DNA of 64,000 nt from Jacaranda mimosifolia (taxonomy: Eukaryota; Streptophyta; Magnoliopsida; Lamiales; Bignoniaceae), in assembly GCA_018894105.1 (NCBI GenBank), contig CM032117.1, positions 47,278,503 to 47,342,502 on the forward strand, in the 5' to 3' direction. The position numbers and the translations under genes are program-made. The notes under the pieces were generated by a model. That model was given only the letters and a program-made list of their open reading frames with translations, was not told where the DNA came from and did not search any database. Below, in pieces: positions 35,749-47,700 of this stretch (its first letter is position 1; each line of letters begins with the position of its first letter).

Positions 35749-36959
35749 ATCCACCAAAGTACGAAAACTTTAATAAATTTTATATTTGAATTATTCAAAC
35801 ACAATTAATAAATGATTAATTAGCCTTAAATTTCTAAACCCAATTTCACTGTTTTATTTAGTCCCCACCCATCTTTTTTTAAGTTTGCACTCTCTAGTCC
35901 AAAATTCAATTTTGAGTTCACTCTTTACTTCTGTCAAAAATACTAAATGTCCATGACTTCAATTTGAAACTACAAAATTCCCAATATTCTTTCTGTCGTT
36001 TATGTTTTTTCATTTTCCTTTCATGTTTTTCTTTTTTATTTTACACTTTCTCTTTTCATTTTCCTCCATTTTAGAAACTCATTAGTTGTTCTTCTCCATT
36101 TTCTTGTGTAATGCTTTGCCTCATCTCTCCAAGTTGTTATCCGTCATTGCTATTGCCCAAGAGAAGAAGACTTTCAGTTCCGATCATATTTTCAAAGATT
36201 ACATAACGTACTTCATTTTTGCAATAATATATTTTATTTTCATTGAGAATTTGTGGTTGCGAGATTGAAAAAAATCCTAGTACTCGTTTATGTTGCCTAT
36301 CATTTTAGTTAATATATATTGGTTTTGTTTATTATGAATCCTAATTTGATTATGGGCATCTTTTTAAATTCACTCATTTCAAATTTTAGAGAAAATTTCA
36401 ATATAACGTTTTTCATATAATCTACAAATGGGTATTTATTTTTATTACTAGTTGCTTACATATTTTACAGAGATATGAGAAAGTATATATAAAATTCAAT
36501 TATAGGTTTGTTAATAAGGACATCATCATTGTTTCTGGTAAAAGAAATCTAAAGCTTGGTGCACTCTCTATTGCTGTAATTTTAATACTATCATCACGAT
36601 TGAATTTAATCATTTGGATGTTCTAGGCAAAGAAATAGCCTTAGGAATTTTGTAAATTAAATTCAGGAATACTATTTCAATTATAAGTTGTATGAAGGGG
36701 GTAAAGTATTTTTATTTTTATTGTTGATCAAACAAAATTAGTATCAGGTATGTGTAGTATTTTGTATAAGTAATCTTGGCACAAAAATTTAAAATTTTAG
36801 TATCTCAAATTGTGGTTCCAGTACCAAAACGTTGGTTTTTAGTACTATCTGTAAGTAATTATTATACCAAAATGCAAGCTTTCAGTACTGCTTATTGTGT
36901 TTGTAATACTTGAACTTTAATTATATATGTTGAAATGTAGTACCTGAACTTTAATCTGT
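35749..36959. other. AT-rich intergenic DNA
   Basis: No gene recognised. The part after about 36730 contains diverged GTAGTAC- and CAGTATT-containing phrases that look like decayed relatives of the following tandem array. Confidence 0.5.
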
Positions 36960-37215
36960 GTAGTTTTTTTGTACAAAAATTGAAACTTTTATTATTGAAA
37001 TTGTGAGTTGTAGTATACAAAATCTTCAATTCAATATTCTGTGCAAGTCTTTTTGGTACAGAAATTCAAACTTTCAGTATTTAAATTGTGAGTTGTAGTA
37101 CACAAAACCTCCAATTCAGTATTCTGTGCAAGTCTTTTTGGTATAAAAATTCAAAATTTCAGTATTTAAATTTTGACTTATTGTTCTAAAACCTCTAATG
37201 CAGTAATTGTGTAGT
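36960..37215. repeat. Tandem repeat, about 85-bp period, 3 copies
   Basis: The phrase GTGAGTTGTAGTA occurs at 37003 and 37088 and in diverged form at about 37173, an 85-bp period. Each unit also has CAAGTCTTTTTGGTA and TTCAGTATTTAAATT. Older, more diverged units probably extend left to about 36730. Confidence 0.8.
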
Positions 37216-37244
37216 TATGTATATCTCTCTTTTCTGTAGAAATA

Positions 37245-37460
37245 ATGGCTAAAACTCGGGGACCTGCACACCAAACAACTGAAGGTAACAGAGACTTAGC
37301 TCGGTGCTCTCTAGGGTACTTTAAAAATATTATGAAAGAACTGGATAGTAAAATGAGCTTCAGACACATTAAAGCACTAAAGAGAACCCAATTTTCTGTG
37401 TACCTTAAAATGACTAAGTGTATATATGTTTTTGGGCTCAGTGTTATGCAAAAAACATGA
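37245..37460 (+). pseudogene. Transposon-derived protein fragment
   Basis: A 71-aa ORF directly after the 85-bp array. It contains RCSLGYFKNIMKELDSKM and a following Phe/Lys-rich stretch. The RCSLGYF motif resembles the DUF1985-type domain found in plant transposon proteins that also carry Ulp1-like peptidases. The similarity is from memory. No further domain follows, and the sequence is cut by the LTR element at 37557. Confidence 0.35.
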
Positions 37461-37551
37461 AGGACTTCTAGCAATATGCAAATGAATGTTCTATGGATGC
37501 GTATTGAGCACATATTGCTGTAAAAATTCTGACTGATGAGCATGGTTTAAT

Positions 37552-37556
37552 GTATT
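37552..37556. repeat. Target-site duplication (GTATT), left
   Basis: Matches 42182-42186 exactly. Confidence 0.85.
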
Positions 37557-38357
37557 TGTAGACATATTAATTTTGTCCAATTAGAGAGTGACACATATAA
37601 AATAATATGCTAGTTATTGATTCAAAATTTTCTATTTATCTTAAAATTTATTATATTTATTCAAAAGATAAATAGTTAATTTTAATTAATACTCTAGTAT
37701 TTATTTTATACTCAAATCAAATATTGATAAGTGTAAAAGATGAAGTGTCTACGTCTATGGACTAATTAAATCAAAGATATTTGATATTATATCTTGATAT
37801 TTGATGTTATCTTATCAAAGAGATAACTATTAAAGAAGTTTAAGTCAATCTGAAAGTCTTCCATCAAACATCTATATAAAAGGGGTGACCAAAGCTCATT
37901 CAACACACAACACAAATTCCAACAAGTGATAAGAGCTTTGAAGGAGTCCACCAATTCTCTTAATTAAATTCAAGCATATCTACGACGTTCAAGGCGTTCT
38001 TCACAGAGCTCATATATTTTGGTGTTTGATTCAAGATTAAGGTGCGAAGCCCTTTGATTGGTGTTATTTTTCTTCAAATCAAATTTAAGGAGATCCAAAA
38101 TGTTCAAGGCATTTTTTGCGGAGCTAATATATTTTGATGTTTGATTCAAGATTAGGGTGTGAAGCCCTCGGATTGGCGTTCAAGATATTTTTCGCAAAGC
38201 TCATTAAATTCAAGATTATATTTGAAAGGGAAGAATAAGAGGATTAGATTAGAGATTGAATCCATAGTTGATTGATAAGTTTCAATTTTATTTTATTTAT
38301 ACCATTTTTTCTTTTCTTATAATTTTAATTTTGCAGACAAAGAAATTTGCACTTACA
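37557..38357 (+). repeat. 5' LTR of the gag-only element
   Basis: 801 bp. Contains about two copies of an approximately 115-bp internal repeat (GAGATCC..TTCAAGG..GAGCTCATATATTTT). Confidence 0.9.
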
Positions 38358-38427
38358 AATTCTAGCACGCCTAGTGGGACCATCTCTACCTCTCATCTCT
38401 TTCCTTCATCAAGATTGAAGCATCAAA

Positions 38428-39600
38428 TGGTTGCCAACAAAACTGCTGCCTTGAAAATTACTACTTTAAATTCCTCAAGTGCTGGAGCAAGAAGCTTTGA
38501 TGTCATCACAAGAAATATATCCAAGAAGTTGCATCCATCTTTGGAGGTGGCTCATTTGCTTGCTGTGGAAAAGGTGTTGCCACATTTTATTAATATGAAT
38601 GAAGATGGTGGAGACTTGAAGGAAGAATCTGCATAATCTATTCTCTATTTAACATCAAATTCCTCGGGTATGGCAACGGTGATGGTGACAAGTGCTACAA
38701 TCTTGGAGAAACAAATTGTAAATTTGATGAGGGCTATTGAAGAACTCACAAAGCATGTTCAAGAGCGAGACTTTCAAATCTCCAAATTGAAGAATAAAGT
38801 GGACAATCTTGATGCCAGCTGCATGGTGCAGAAACATATTGAGACTCAGGACGAAGGTGAAATATCTACAAGGAGACAACCAGCCAAAACTGAAGAAATT
38901 GCAACAAAAGAACTACAAGTTTTCATTGATAGACTAATTCCCATTGATCCACTTAAGGAGTTTATCATAGGAACTATCAAAGACAAGATTGATGGAAGTT
39001 CTAAGTTGTCTATGACTTACTCCAAGCCATATACTCAAAGGATTGACAACTTAAAGATGCCAATTGGTTACTAGCCCCCAAAGTTTCAGCAATTCGATGG
39101 TAAGGGCAACCTAAAGCAGCACGTGGCTCATTTCATTGAGACTTGTAATAATGCTAGGACATATGGACATCATTTAGTCAAGCAATTTGTCTGATCATTA
39201 AAGGACAATACTTTTGATTAGTATACTGACTTGGAGGCAGGCTCCATCGATAGTTGGGGGTAACTGGAACAAGAGTTCCTCAATCGTTTCTATAGCACTC
39301 AAAGGACAATCAGCATGATTGAATTCATTAACTCTCGTCAGTGGAAAGACAACCTGTAATTGACTATATAAATCTCTGGAGAAATTTGAGCCTTAATTGT
39401 AAAGATCAATTGTCGGAGGCTTCAGCAATTGAGATGTGTATCCATCCAAGAAATTCATTGGAGTCTTTGCTATATACCTCAAGGAATCAAACCAAAAACT
39501 TTTGAAATTTTGGCAATCGTGCACATAATATTGAAATGAGCATGAATTTTGATGTACAAGAAGACTTAAGTGATGCCAATGATAAAATGTTAGGGGCAAT
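38428..39600 (+). pseudogene. Gag of the gag-only element
   Basis: Open pieces at 38428-38636 (MVANKTAALKITTL start, VITRNISKKLHPSL) and 38670-39074 (coiled coil IEELTKHVQERDFQISKL, then YSKPYTQRIDNLKMPIGY). After stops, the gag core continues to about 39600: PPKFQQFDGKGNLKQHVAHF, ETCNNARTYG, SLKDNTFD, LEQEFLNRFYSTQRTISM. The FQQFDGKGN and NRFYST motifs are typical of plant Gypsy gag (retrotransposon gag domain). No zinc knuckle or protease follows. Confidence 0.85.
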
Positions 39601-39619
39601 TAATTTCATCTTCAAATTC

Positions 39620-41110
39620 TAAATGCTCCTCAATATGAGCCTAAACTGTCAATAATATTCCTAAACAAGAGTATAAACTATCTAAAATTCTCAAGTCCCA
39701 AAGTATCTGAATTCGAATTTCCAAGTTTTCAAGTCTTCAAATCAATGGATCAAGTCTTCAAGTCTCCAAATCCACAACTCAAGTCTCCAAGTCTTTCAAG
39801 TTGAAGACTCAAGTCTCCAAGTAAAAGGCTCAAGTCTCTAACAACTCGTTTGTTTTTGTTTTCTAGGCTCATTTTCATTTTTTACTGAAAATGAAAATAG
39901 AGAGCCATCAACTTCTCCCCCATTTTTGCAGATATTTTCATTCTCAAATATTCTTTCAGACAAACTCTTATGGGGTGTTTGGTTTTATTTCCATCACCCC
40001 TTTTCATTTTCATCTGGAAATAAAAATTAAAAACTCACTTTCTCCTTATTTTCACTCAAACTATTCCTATTTTCATTTTTAAAATCTTTCTAAACCTACC
40101 TTATCACTCTATTATCACATCAATCAAATTTAAATTTAATTTGATATAAAGATCCACTATCATTTTAAAATTAATAAAATATACGTATATTTTTAAAAAA
40201 TAAATCTTCTTAAACATAAAAAAAATATAAATCAATTATCTTTTCAACCGTATACCTATTCTAATCATTACTTTCCAACAATTCATCTAAATATATTTTC
40301 ATTTTCATTTCAAAATTATAACTACCTTTTCAATTTTTAGAAATAATTGGAAATGGAAATGGGTCCTGGAAATAAAACCAATACACTCTCTCTCCATTTT
40401 CCCTTTTTATTTCTCTTACTCATATTTGCACAATTTTTAATACAAAGATATTACATTTTTTAAATACAACTTATTTTCAACCCTATATAATTATTACATT
40501 TTAAACAAAACATCCAAACAATATTTTATTTTCAAAAACACATTTATAACTAATTTTGCACTATTCCTTTTCACCAAAAAATGAAAATGCCTCCAGAAAA
40601 TAAATCCAAATTGTTCCTAAGTCTCCAAGTCCAAGACTCAAATTTTTAAGTCTCTAAATCAAATATTCAAATCTTCTAGTCTTCAAGTCCAAAGTTCAAG
40701 TCTTTAAATTCCAAATGCTCCTTGATAAGAGTCTAAACTGTCAATAATGCTCCCAGATTCGAGCATAAACTCTTTAAAGTTCTCAAGTTAAAGTCTTCCC
40801 ATGTGCTCCTTGATAAGAGTTTAAACTATCAATAAAGCTCCTAGATATAAGCATAAACTATGTAAATATTCAAAGTCTCCCCATGTACTCCTTGATATGA
40901 GCTTAAACTTTCAACAAGGCTCCTAGGTATGAGCATAAACTATCTAAATATTCAAATTCTTTCCATGTACTCCTTAATAAGAGTGTAAACTATTTATTAA
41001 GTCAAACTCAAGTAAACTCCTTGACATGAGTATAAATTGCCAATCAAATTCAAGTAAACTCCTTAAACACAAGTATAAAATATCAATTCAAATTAAATTT
41101 ATCCTTGACG
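39620..41110 (+). repeat. Minisatellite tracts in the gag-only element
   Basis: Two repeat kinds. One is AAGTCTCC-type octamers (39715-39839 and 40619-40700). The other is diverged units of about 80-90 bp with GCTCCTTGATAAGAG, TTAAACTATCAAT and GAGCATAAACTA phrases (about 39625-39700 and 40710-41110). The tract is interrupted by the insertion at 39840-40618. Confidence 0.75.
39840..40618. mobile_element. MITE-like insertion, about 780 bp
   Basis: The two ends are inverted relatives over roughly 50 bp: left TTTTCTAGGCTCATTTTCAT, right on the minus strand TTTTCTGGAGGCATTTTCAT. The AAGTCTC minisatellite continues on both sides. The flanking AAGTCTCT and AAGTCTCC agree in 7 of 8 positions, but since this octamer is repeated locally the duplication is ambiguous. 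Interior is AT-rich and non-coding. Superfamily not resolved. Confidence 0.6.
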
Positions 41111-41375
41111 CATGAGCTTAAACTGCACATTACTCCTAACCCGTATGAGTATAAAGTGTATATGGCACTCCCTTCAAAAGGATATTTACTTTGAATTATT
41201 CCATGACTTGATCTTTTTATTGGACACAATAGCTTAAGGAACGCTTGGAGTATTTCTTCTCATATCCATATTTGAAAAAATGGAGAGAAAAAGGAAACAT
41301 TCTCAAATACTTCAAGTCTTGTCTCTTTCGTGGATGATTGGCATATTTTTCGCCAAGCCTTGAAGTGGAGGCATT

Positions 41376-42181
41376 TGTAGACATATTAATTTTGTCCAAT
41401 TGGAGAGTAATACATACAAAATAATATGCTAGTTATTAATTTAAAATTTTCTATTTATCTTGGAATTTATTATATTTATTTTCAAAAGATAAATAGTCAA
41501 TTTTAATTAATACTTTAGGATTTATTTTATACTCAAATCAAATATTGATAAGTGTAAAAAATGAAGTGTCTTCGTTTATGGACCAATTAAATAAAAAATA
41601 TTTGATATTATCTTATTAAAGAAGTTCAAGTCAATCTGAAAGTCTCCCATCAAGCATCTATATAAAGGGGGTGACCAAAGCTCATTCAACACACAACACA
41701 AATTTCTGTAAGTGAGAGGAGCTTTGAAGCATTCCAGCAATTCTCTCAATTAAATTCAAAGAGATCCACGACATTCAAGGCATTCTTCATGGAGCTCATA
41801 TATTTTAGTGTTTGATTTGAGATTAAGGTGCAAAACCCTCGGATTGGAGTTATTTTTCTTCAAATTAAATTTAAGGAGATCCACGACGTTCAAAATGTTC
41901 TTCGTGGAGCTCATATATTTTGGCATTTGACTTGAGATTGAGGTGTGAAGCCCTTGGATTGACATTATTTTTCTTCAAATTAAATCTAAGGAGATCCATG
42001 ACGTTTAAGGTGTTCTTCACGGAGCTCATTAAATTCAAGATCATATTTGGAAGTGAAGAATCAAAGGATTATATTAGAATTGAATTCACAATTGATTGAT
42101 AAGTTTTAATTTCATTTTATTTGTACGATTTTTTCTTGTCTTGTAATTTTAATTTTGCAGATAAAGAAATTTGCGCTTACA
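41376..42181 (+). repeat. 3' LTR of the gag-only element
   Basis: 806 bp. GAGATCC marks internal repeat starts at 41761, 41876 and 41991, an exact 115-bp period. The copy boundaries differ from those in the 5' LTR. Confidence 0.9.
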
Positions 42182-42186
42182 GTATT
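42182..42186. repeat. Target-site duplication (GTATT), right
   Basis: Matches 37552-37556. Confidence 0.85.
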
Positions 42187-42382
42187 CTAGGGGAGAATGA
42201 TGGTGTTCGAATGGTTATTATTTGGATGAATTGATTATTTTGTTATTTTGTGTTTTAGTATTCCTAATATTTTTATTGGATAACATTTATAATTTGTGTA
42301 TTTGGATGATTAGAATGGATGGCGTTTTAAATTTATAGTATAATTTAGAAATTTATTTATAAATAGATGCTGGTAAAGATAT

Positions 42383-43100
42383 TGTTGGGATCTCATCAGG
42401 ATAAGTTTTGATAATGATCCTTCGCAATGAAATTTTGATTCACAAATATTATTCCGTATTGCAATATGTTGTAAATAAGGAAAATTCTCAATGGTTTCAA
42501 TATCATAAAATCCGCAGTTTGTTTGCCCGAATCATGGCCTAATAAAAGAAAGGAACAACAATCATCTAGAAGTATAAAAGAAAAGTGACTATTGGAACTT
42601 CTATATAGAAACCTGCATATTGTAGAAGGAAGAATACTGTTGGAAGACAAGATACTAGATCAAGACTCATCTATTTAAATATAAGACATCCTAAGATAAA
42701 TAAAAAAGTCTTTCTCAGAGTTCAGAACTCCATATAATATTACTTTGGAAGTTACGCTGGAAGTTTGTCTTTGCCTTCTGACATCCAATCTGTTAGGTGT
42801 TTTTGCAAAAAAGAGGAAGTTGCTTTTTGTTGTCAATTTCTTATATTTTGTCTTCACTATAACCTCACGTTTGTTTAATATAAGTGCATGTTAAAAGCCT
42901 AAGATTATATCTTAGGTAGTGAATCTAGGATTGCAGAACCACTATAAATCCTCTTGTTCACTTTGCTGCTTTCATATAACTGTTTCTTTATCCTTTTGGA
43001 TCTTTGAATATTATTCTATATCAAATACTTTACAAAATTTTTAAAGGGATTAAAATGTTTAATTGGTAAGAAAAAGGTTAATTCACCCCAATTACTATCA
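42383..43100 (+). repeat. 5' LTR of Copia 3
   Basis: 718 bp, begins TGTTGGGATCTC, ends CTATCA. It contains the block around 42840-42940 that is missing from the 3' LTR. Confidence 0.85.
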
Positions 43101-43102
43101 AT

Positions 43103-43115
43103 TGGTACCAGAGCC
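43103..43115 (+). other. iMet primer-binding site of Copia 3
   Basis: TGGTACCAGAGCC, close to the standard plant initiator-Met primer site, two bases after the LTR. Confidence 0.8.
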
Positions 43116-43221
43116 ATTGGGGTTCATAAAATAAGTTCTAACCAACTTGAGTAAATCGATCCTAATAGTTGCGTCTAGCTTTGATGTTTATGCAAAAGGA
43201 TAGTCACATACTCATTCACCT

Positions 43222-44110
43222 TTGTTCGATGGGACAAATTACTCTACTTGGAAAAATCAAATTAAAGAGTTTATCATAGTTCTTGATTATGACTTATGGA
43301 GTGTAGTCATTGATGGACCACTTGTTCCAACTACTAAGAGCATGTCACCCAAAGGTAGAATGGAACTTACTGCGGAAGATAAAAAAATGCTATCCATGAA
43401 TGCCAAAGCCAAGAATATTCTATCTTCTGTCCTAGTTAAAGAAAAGTATAATCGAGTCAGCACTTGCTCTACTGCAAAGGAGATGCTTCAAGCCACCCAT
43501 AAAGGAACATTTTAGGTAAAACAAGAAAGGATTAAGTTACTTACTCACCAACACGAAATGTTCTCTATGAAAATAGGTGAATCAATCAGCCAAATGTACG
43601 CGCGATTCATGGAGATAGTCAACCCACTGTTTGCACTAGGAAAAGTCATATCAGAAAGTGAGCAAGTTCAAAAAATCCTGCGATCTTTACCTTGGGAATG
43701 GACACCAAAGGTTACTGCAGTACATGGGGCCAAAAATCTGGAAATTCTATCAATGGGAGAGCTCATTGGATCACTTCTCACAAAATAACACTCCTATCAA
43801 AAGAAGAAAATTTTGAAGGCAGAATTAAGAAAAACATTGCATTCAATTTAGAATAAGTTGACTGGAACAGAGATTCAGGGGATCTGGATGAGGATATACT
43901 AAATGATGAAATAGCAATGATCAAAAAATATCTCAGATAACTAGCACAAGCAAGAAATCTCTCCAAAAGAGGCAACAAATCACGTTCCAAGAGAGGTAAT
44001 AGTGACTACCAACGACTTGAAAAAATTATTTGCCATGAATGCCATGAAGTTGGTCACAAAAGGCCTGACTGCCCAAAGCTCAAAAGAAATTCCAAACCTG
44101 AGAAAAGTTC
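43222..44110 (+). pseudogene. Copia 3 gag
   Basis: Open pieces at 43222-43515 (FDGTNYSTWKNQIKEFI, LWSVVIDGP, NAKAKNILSSVL) and 43558-43788 (MKIGESISQMYARFMEIVNP, KILRSLPWEWTPKVTA). The CX2CX4HX4C zinc knuckle (CHECHEVGHKRPDC) is at about 44030-44075. Stops separate the pieces. Confidence 0.87.
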
Positions 44111-44694
44111 CAAATCCAAAGAAATGACTATTTCGTGGGATGATTCAGATTCAGATCAAATCGACAATGAGGAGAACTACCTTATGGCTGATCAACAGGC
44201 AACTATTCAAGTTCCAGTGATTTTGAATGTGAAAATTCTAGGTTGCATAAAGAGTTTCAAAATCAGTTAGCTGAACTTCAACAGGAAATAAATTCACTCG
44301 ACTATTAGATAAAGAACATTCTTGATGAAAAGACTGAGCTTGTTCAAAGTTATAACAAAAAATTAAGAAGGACATAGATGACAAAAATAAACTTGTTAGG
44401 AAAATTCAAGAACTTGAAAATGAAAACTCCTTTCTACTAAAGGACAATTATAATTTGAAAAGAACAATTAAGGGAAATGAAAACTGGGCAAACCTAAACC
44501 CACTATTTTGGAAATAGAAAACAGAAATCGGTTATGCTTGTGGAAAGAAAGGTCATGTTTGCTACAAATGCCCAATAAAGAATGATATTGAAACAAAATA
44601 TATATGGATTCCAAAGTCTAACAACCAAGGACCTGGTACTACGTGGGTACTCAAATAATAACAATTTGTGATGCAGGATCCAATCAAGAAGAAT

Positions 44695-45060
44695 AAAAAA
44701 ACAAGTGGTATCTGGACAACGGATGTTTCAGACACATGACTGAAAATAAAACATTCTTCACAAGCTTACAAGACTTTAGTAGGGGAAATGCCCTATTTGC
44801 TGACAACACAAAAGGAAAAATCATATGTAAAGAAACTGTAGGAAAAATGGACGGAACTTTATTAAGAGTGTTTGGCTGGTAGATGGCCTTAAATATAATC
44901 TTCTAAGCATCAGTCAGCTCTGCGACAGTGGATACAGGTACAATTCCAACCCTCACATTGCATTGTTACTAAGAATGATAAAATCATTTTTACAGTTGTT
45001 AAGGATAGAAACATTTACTGCATAAATTAGGTGATCTATCTAGCCAAAATGTTGAGTGTC
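44695..45060 (+). pseudogene. Copia 3 protease
   Basis: The active-site region reads WYLDNGCFRHMTENKTFF, so the D-S-G triad is D-N-G here. The following LRVFG..LLSISQLCD-like region is interrupted by stops. Confidence 0.78.
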
Positions 45061-45860
45061 TGGTAGCTTTTGAAGATTCTAGTGGGACATGGTATAGACG
45101 ACTTGGGCATGCAAATATGAAACTACTTGATCATCTTGTTAAAAAGGATCTCATTAAAGGGATTCCTAAAATTGGATTTGTCAAAGATAAAATATGTGAT
45201 GCATGCATGAAGAGAAGACAAATCAAAACATCTTTCAAACCTATAAATAACATATCCTCATCAAAATCCGTTGATCTCTTTCACTTAGATCTTTTTGGAC
45301 CTATGAAAACATCTTCTCTTGGTGGAAGCAAATATGTTTTTGTGATTGTTGATGATTTTTCATGATTTAATTGGGTTCAATTTCTTTTTCACAAAAATAA
45401 TGCTCTAAAATATTTTGTATCTCTTACTAAGAAAATTCAAAATGAAAAGGGGTATTTCATTAAAGCTATAAGGAGAGATCGTGGAACATAATTTGATGAT
45501 AATGAGTTTATGATCTTTTGTGATGAAAATGGATATTCCCACAATTTTTCTGCACCAAAAACACCACAACAGAATGGAGTAATAGAAAGAAAAAATAGAA
45601 TTCTTCAAGAAATGGCATGTACAATGCTAAATGAATATGAGTTGCCTAAGTCATTGTGGGGAGAGGCAGTAAATATTATATGTTACATTGCCAATAGAGT
45701 TTCTCTTAGACCGTTTACCAAAAAGACTTCTTCTGAATTATGGTATGGAAAAATACCAAACATCTTATACTTTCGTATATTTGGATACGAGTGCTTCATT
45801 CTGAATGATAGAGATCATTTTGCTAAATTCGATTCCAAATAAGATGAAGGCATATTTGTG
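45061..45860 (+). pseudogene. Copia 3 integrase
   Basis: The pre-integrase zinc region (WYRRLGHANMKLLDHL, CDACMKRRQIKTSF) leads into the core: FHLDLFGPMKTSSLGG, FVIVDDFS with a stop, a mutated second Asp region RRDRGT-stop-F, and PQQNGVIERKNRILQEM with the catalytic Glu (45510-45842). Later LWYGKIPNILYFRIFG and a stop at 45840. Confidence 0.88.
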
Positions 45861-47170
45861 GGATATTCAGTTCATAACAAGGCTTATAGAATTTTCAGCA
45901 AAAGGAAAAAAACCATACACAAATCCATGCTTGTTGTTTTGGACGAAACTAATTCTCTTATTGTCAAAGATACTTTGAGCATAGAATCTGTAGGTATGGA
46001 TAAAATCATTGAAGCAGTCCAGCAAGAGAAGGAAACTGAGAAAGAAAGTTTCGAAGAAAACATTGATGAAATTCCACATGAAACTTCCAATAAGGGAGAC
46101 GAAGAAAAGATGAGAAATTTTAAACATGCATTGAGTCATTCAACAGATAAAATAATTGGGAATCCATAAGCAGGAATAATCACTCGATCAAAGGCAAAAG
46201 ATTATGATACCGATAATATAATCCTTTTTATCACTCATAGAACTTGTTGATTTGTATGAAGCACTAAATGACATGTATTTGGAAGATGCAATGAAGGAAG
46301 AACTTTCCCGATTTAACAAAAATAATGTGTGGAACTTGGTAGAAAGGCCCAGAGTATTTCAAAACAAATGAGATAAAAAAAGGAATCGTGGTAAGAAACA
46401 AGGCAACACTTGTTGCAAAAAGATATTTTCAATAGGAAGGTATTGATTTTGACGAAACGTATACACCTGTAGCACGATTAAAGTCAATCTGCATGTCACT
46501 TGTATATGCATCATACAAAAATTTCACTCTTTTCCAAATGGATGCTAAAAGTACATTTTTAAATGGTTTTATTAAAGGCTTATGTCGAACAACCACTAGG
46601 ATTTGAAAATGTTGATTTTCCAAATCACATCTTTAAAATGTCTAAAGCATTATATGGTTTAGAATAGGCTCCCAGTGCTTGGTAAGAAAGGCTGAGCACT
46701 TTCCTTCTCTCTAAAGGATTTTCCATGGGCACAATTGCCACCACTCTTTTTATGTGGATGATATTATGTTTGGTGGTACTAAAGACTTTCTTTGTGAAGA
46801 ATTTGCAAATTCCATGAAATGTGAGTTTGAAATGAGTTTCATGGGAGAGCTAAACTTCTTCATTGGATTGCAAATCAAACAAAGTTCCACAGGTATATTC
46901 ATATGCTAAAAAATACATAAGGGAGCTACTCAAGAAATTTGGAATGGAAAACTGCAAAGTGACATCAATTACCATGGCACCAAATACCAAACTGGAGGTT
47001 GATTTAGAAGAAAAAGGAGTTGATGAAATAATGTACCGAGGAATCATTAGAAGTTTACTCTATCTCACCACAAGCAGACCAGACATTATATTCTCAACAA
47101 GCTTGTGTGCTCGGTTCCAAGCAAATCCAAAGGAAACCCATCTTCGAGCGGTCAAATGAATATTAAGATA
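45858..47170 (+). pseudogene. Copia 3 integrase end and reverse transcriptase
   Basis: 45858-46169 gives the integrase C-terminus (GYSVHNKAYRIFSKRKKT) and an acidic linker. RT segments follow in changing frames: MKEELSRFNKNNVWNLVERP, LFQMDAKSTFLNGFI, VDDIMFGG, FANSMKCEFEMSFMGEL, and 46863-47159 with LLKKFGMENCK and YLTTSRPDIIFS. Many stops and frameshifts. Confidence 0.82.
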
Positions 47171-47700
47171 CTTAAAGGGATCTTCTCACCTTGGTATCTG
47201 GTATCCTCGCTCAAAATATTTTTCTCTTTTTGGATATTCTAATGCTGACTATGCAGGTTGCAAGATCGACAGAAAAAATACCACAGGAACCTGTTAATTT
47301 CTTGGAGAAAGGTTGGTTAGTTGGTGTACCAAATACAAAGCGTTCTCGCACTATCAACAACCGAAGCAAAATATATGGCGCTTGGAAATTGTTGTACCTA
47401 AAATCTATGGATGAGACAAACTCTTTAAAATTATGGTATAAATGTCTTTAACATACTTATTAAATGTGATAATAGTAGTGCAATTACTATTACAAAAATT
47501 CCTGTTCATCATTCCTTAACCAAACATATAGAAAATAGGCACCATTTCATAAAAGATCATGTAACTAGTGGTGTTATCTGTATAAATTATGTGAAAACTA
47601 AGTTCTACTTGGCAGATATTTTTATTAAAGCCCTTTTTGACGAATATTTTAATTTTCTTAAGAAATAGATTGGCATAATCTCTTATCTCGTTGAAATTTA
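47171..47700 (+). pseudogene. Copia 3 RNase H
   Basis: Segments FGYSNADYAGCKIDRKNTTG and HHFIKDHV-like pieces mark RNase H in several frames. No complete frame. Confidence 0.72.

Larger units (their letters stand above)
37557..42181 (+). mobile_element. Gag-only LTR retrotransposon (LARD-like), Gypsy type
   Basis: A 4.6-kb LTR element with long LTRs (37557-38357, 801 bp; 41376-42181, 806 bp), TGTAGAC..CTTACA, and an exact GTATT duplication. The interior (3.0 kb) codes only for a broken gag. There is no protease, RT, RNase H or integrase, so it must rely on enzymes from another element, if it ever moved. The rest of the interior is made of degenerate minisatellites and a nested MITE-like insertion. 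The polypurine tract before the 3' LTR is AGTGGAGG. Confidence 0.9.
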
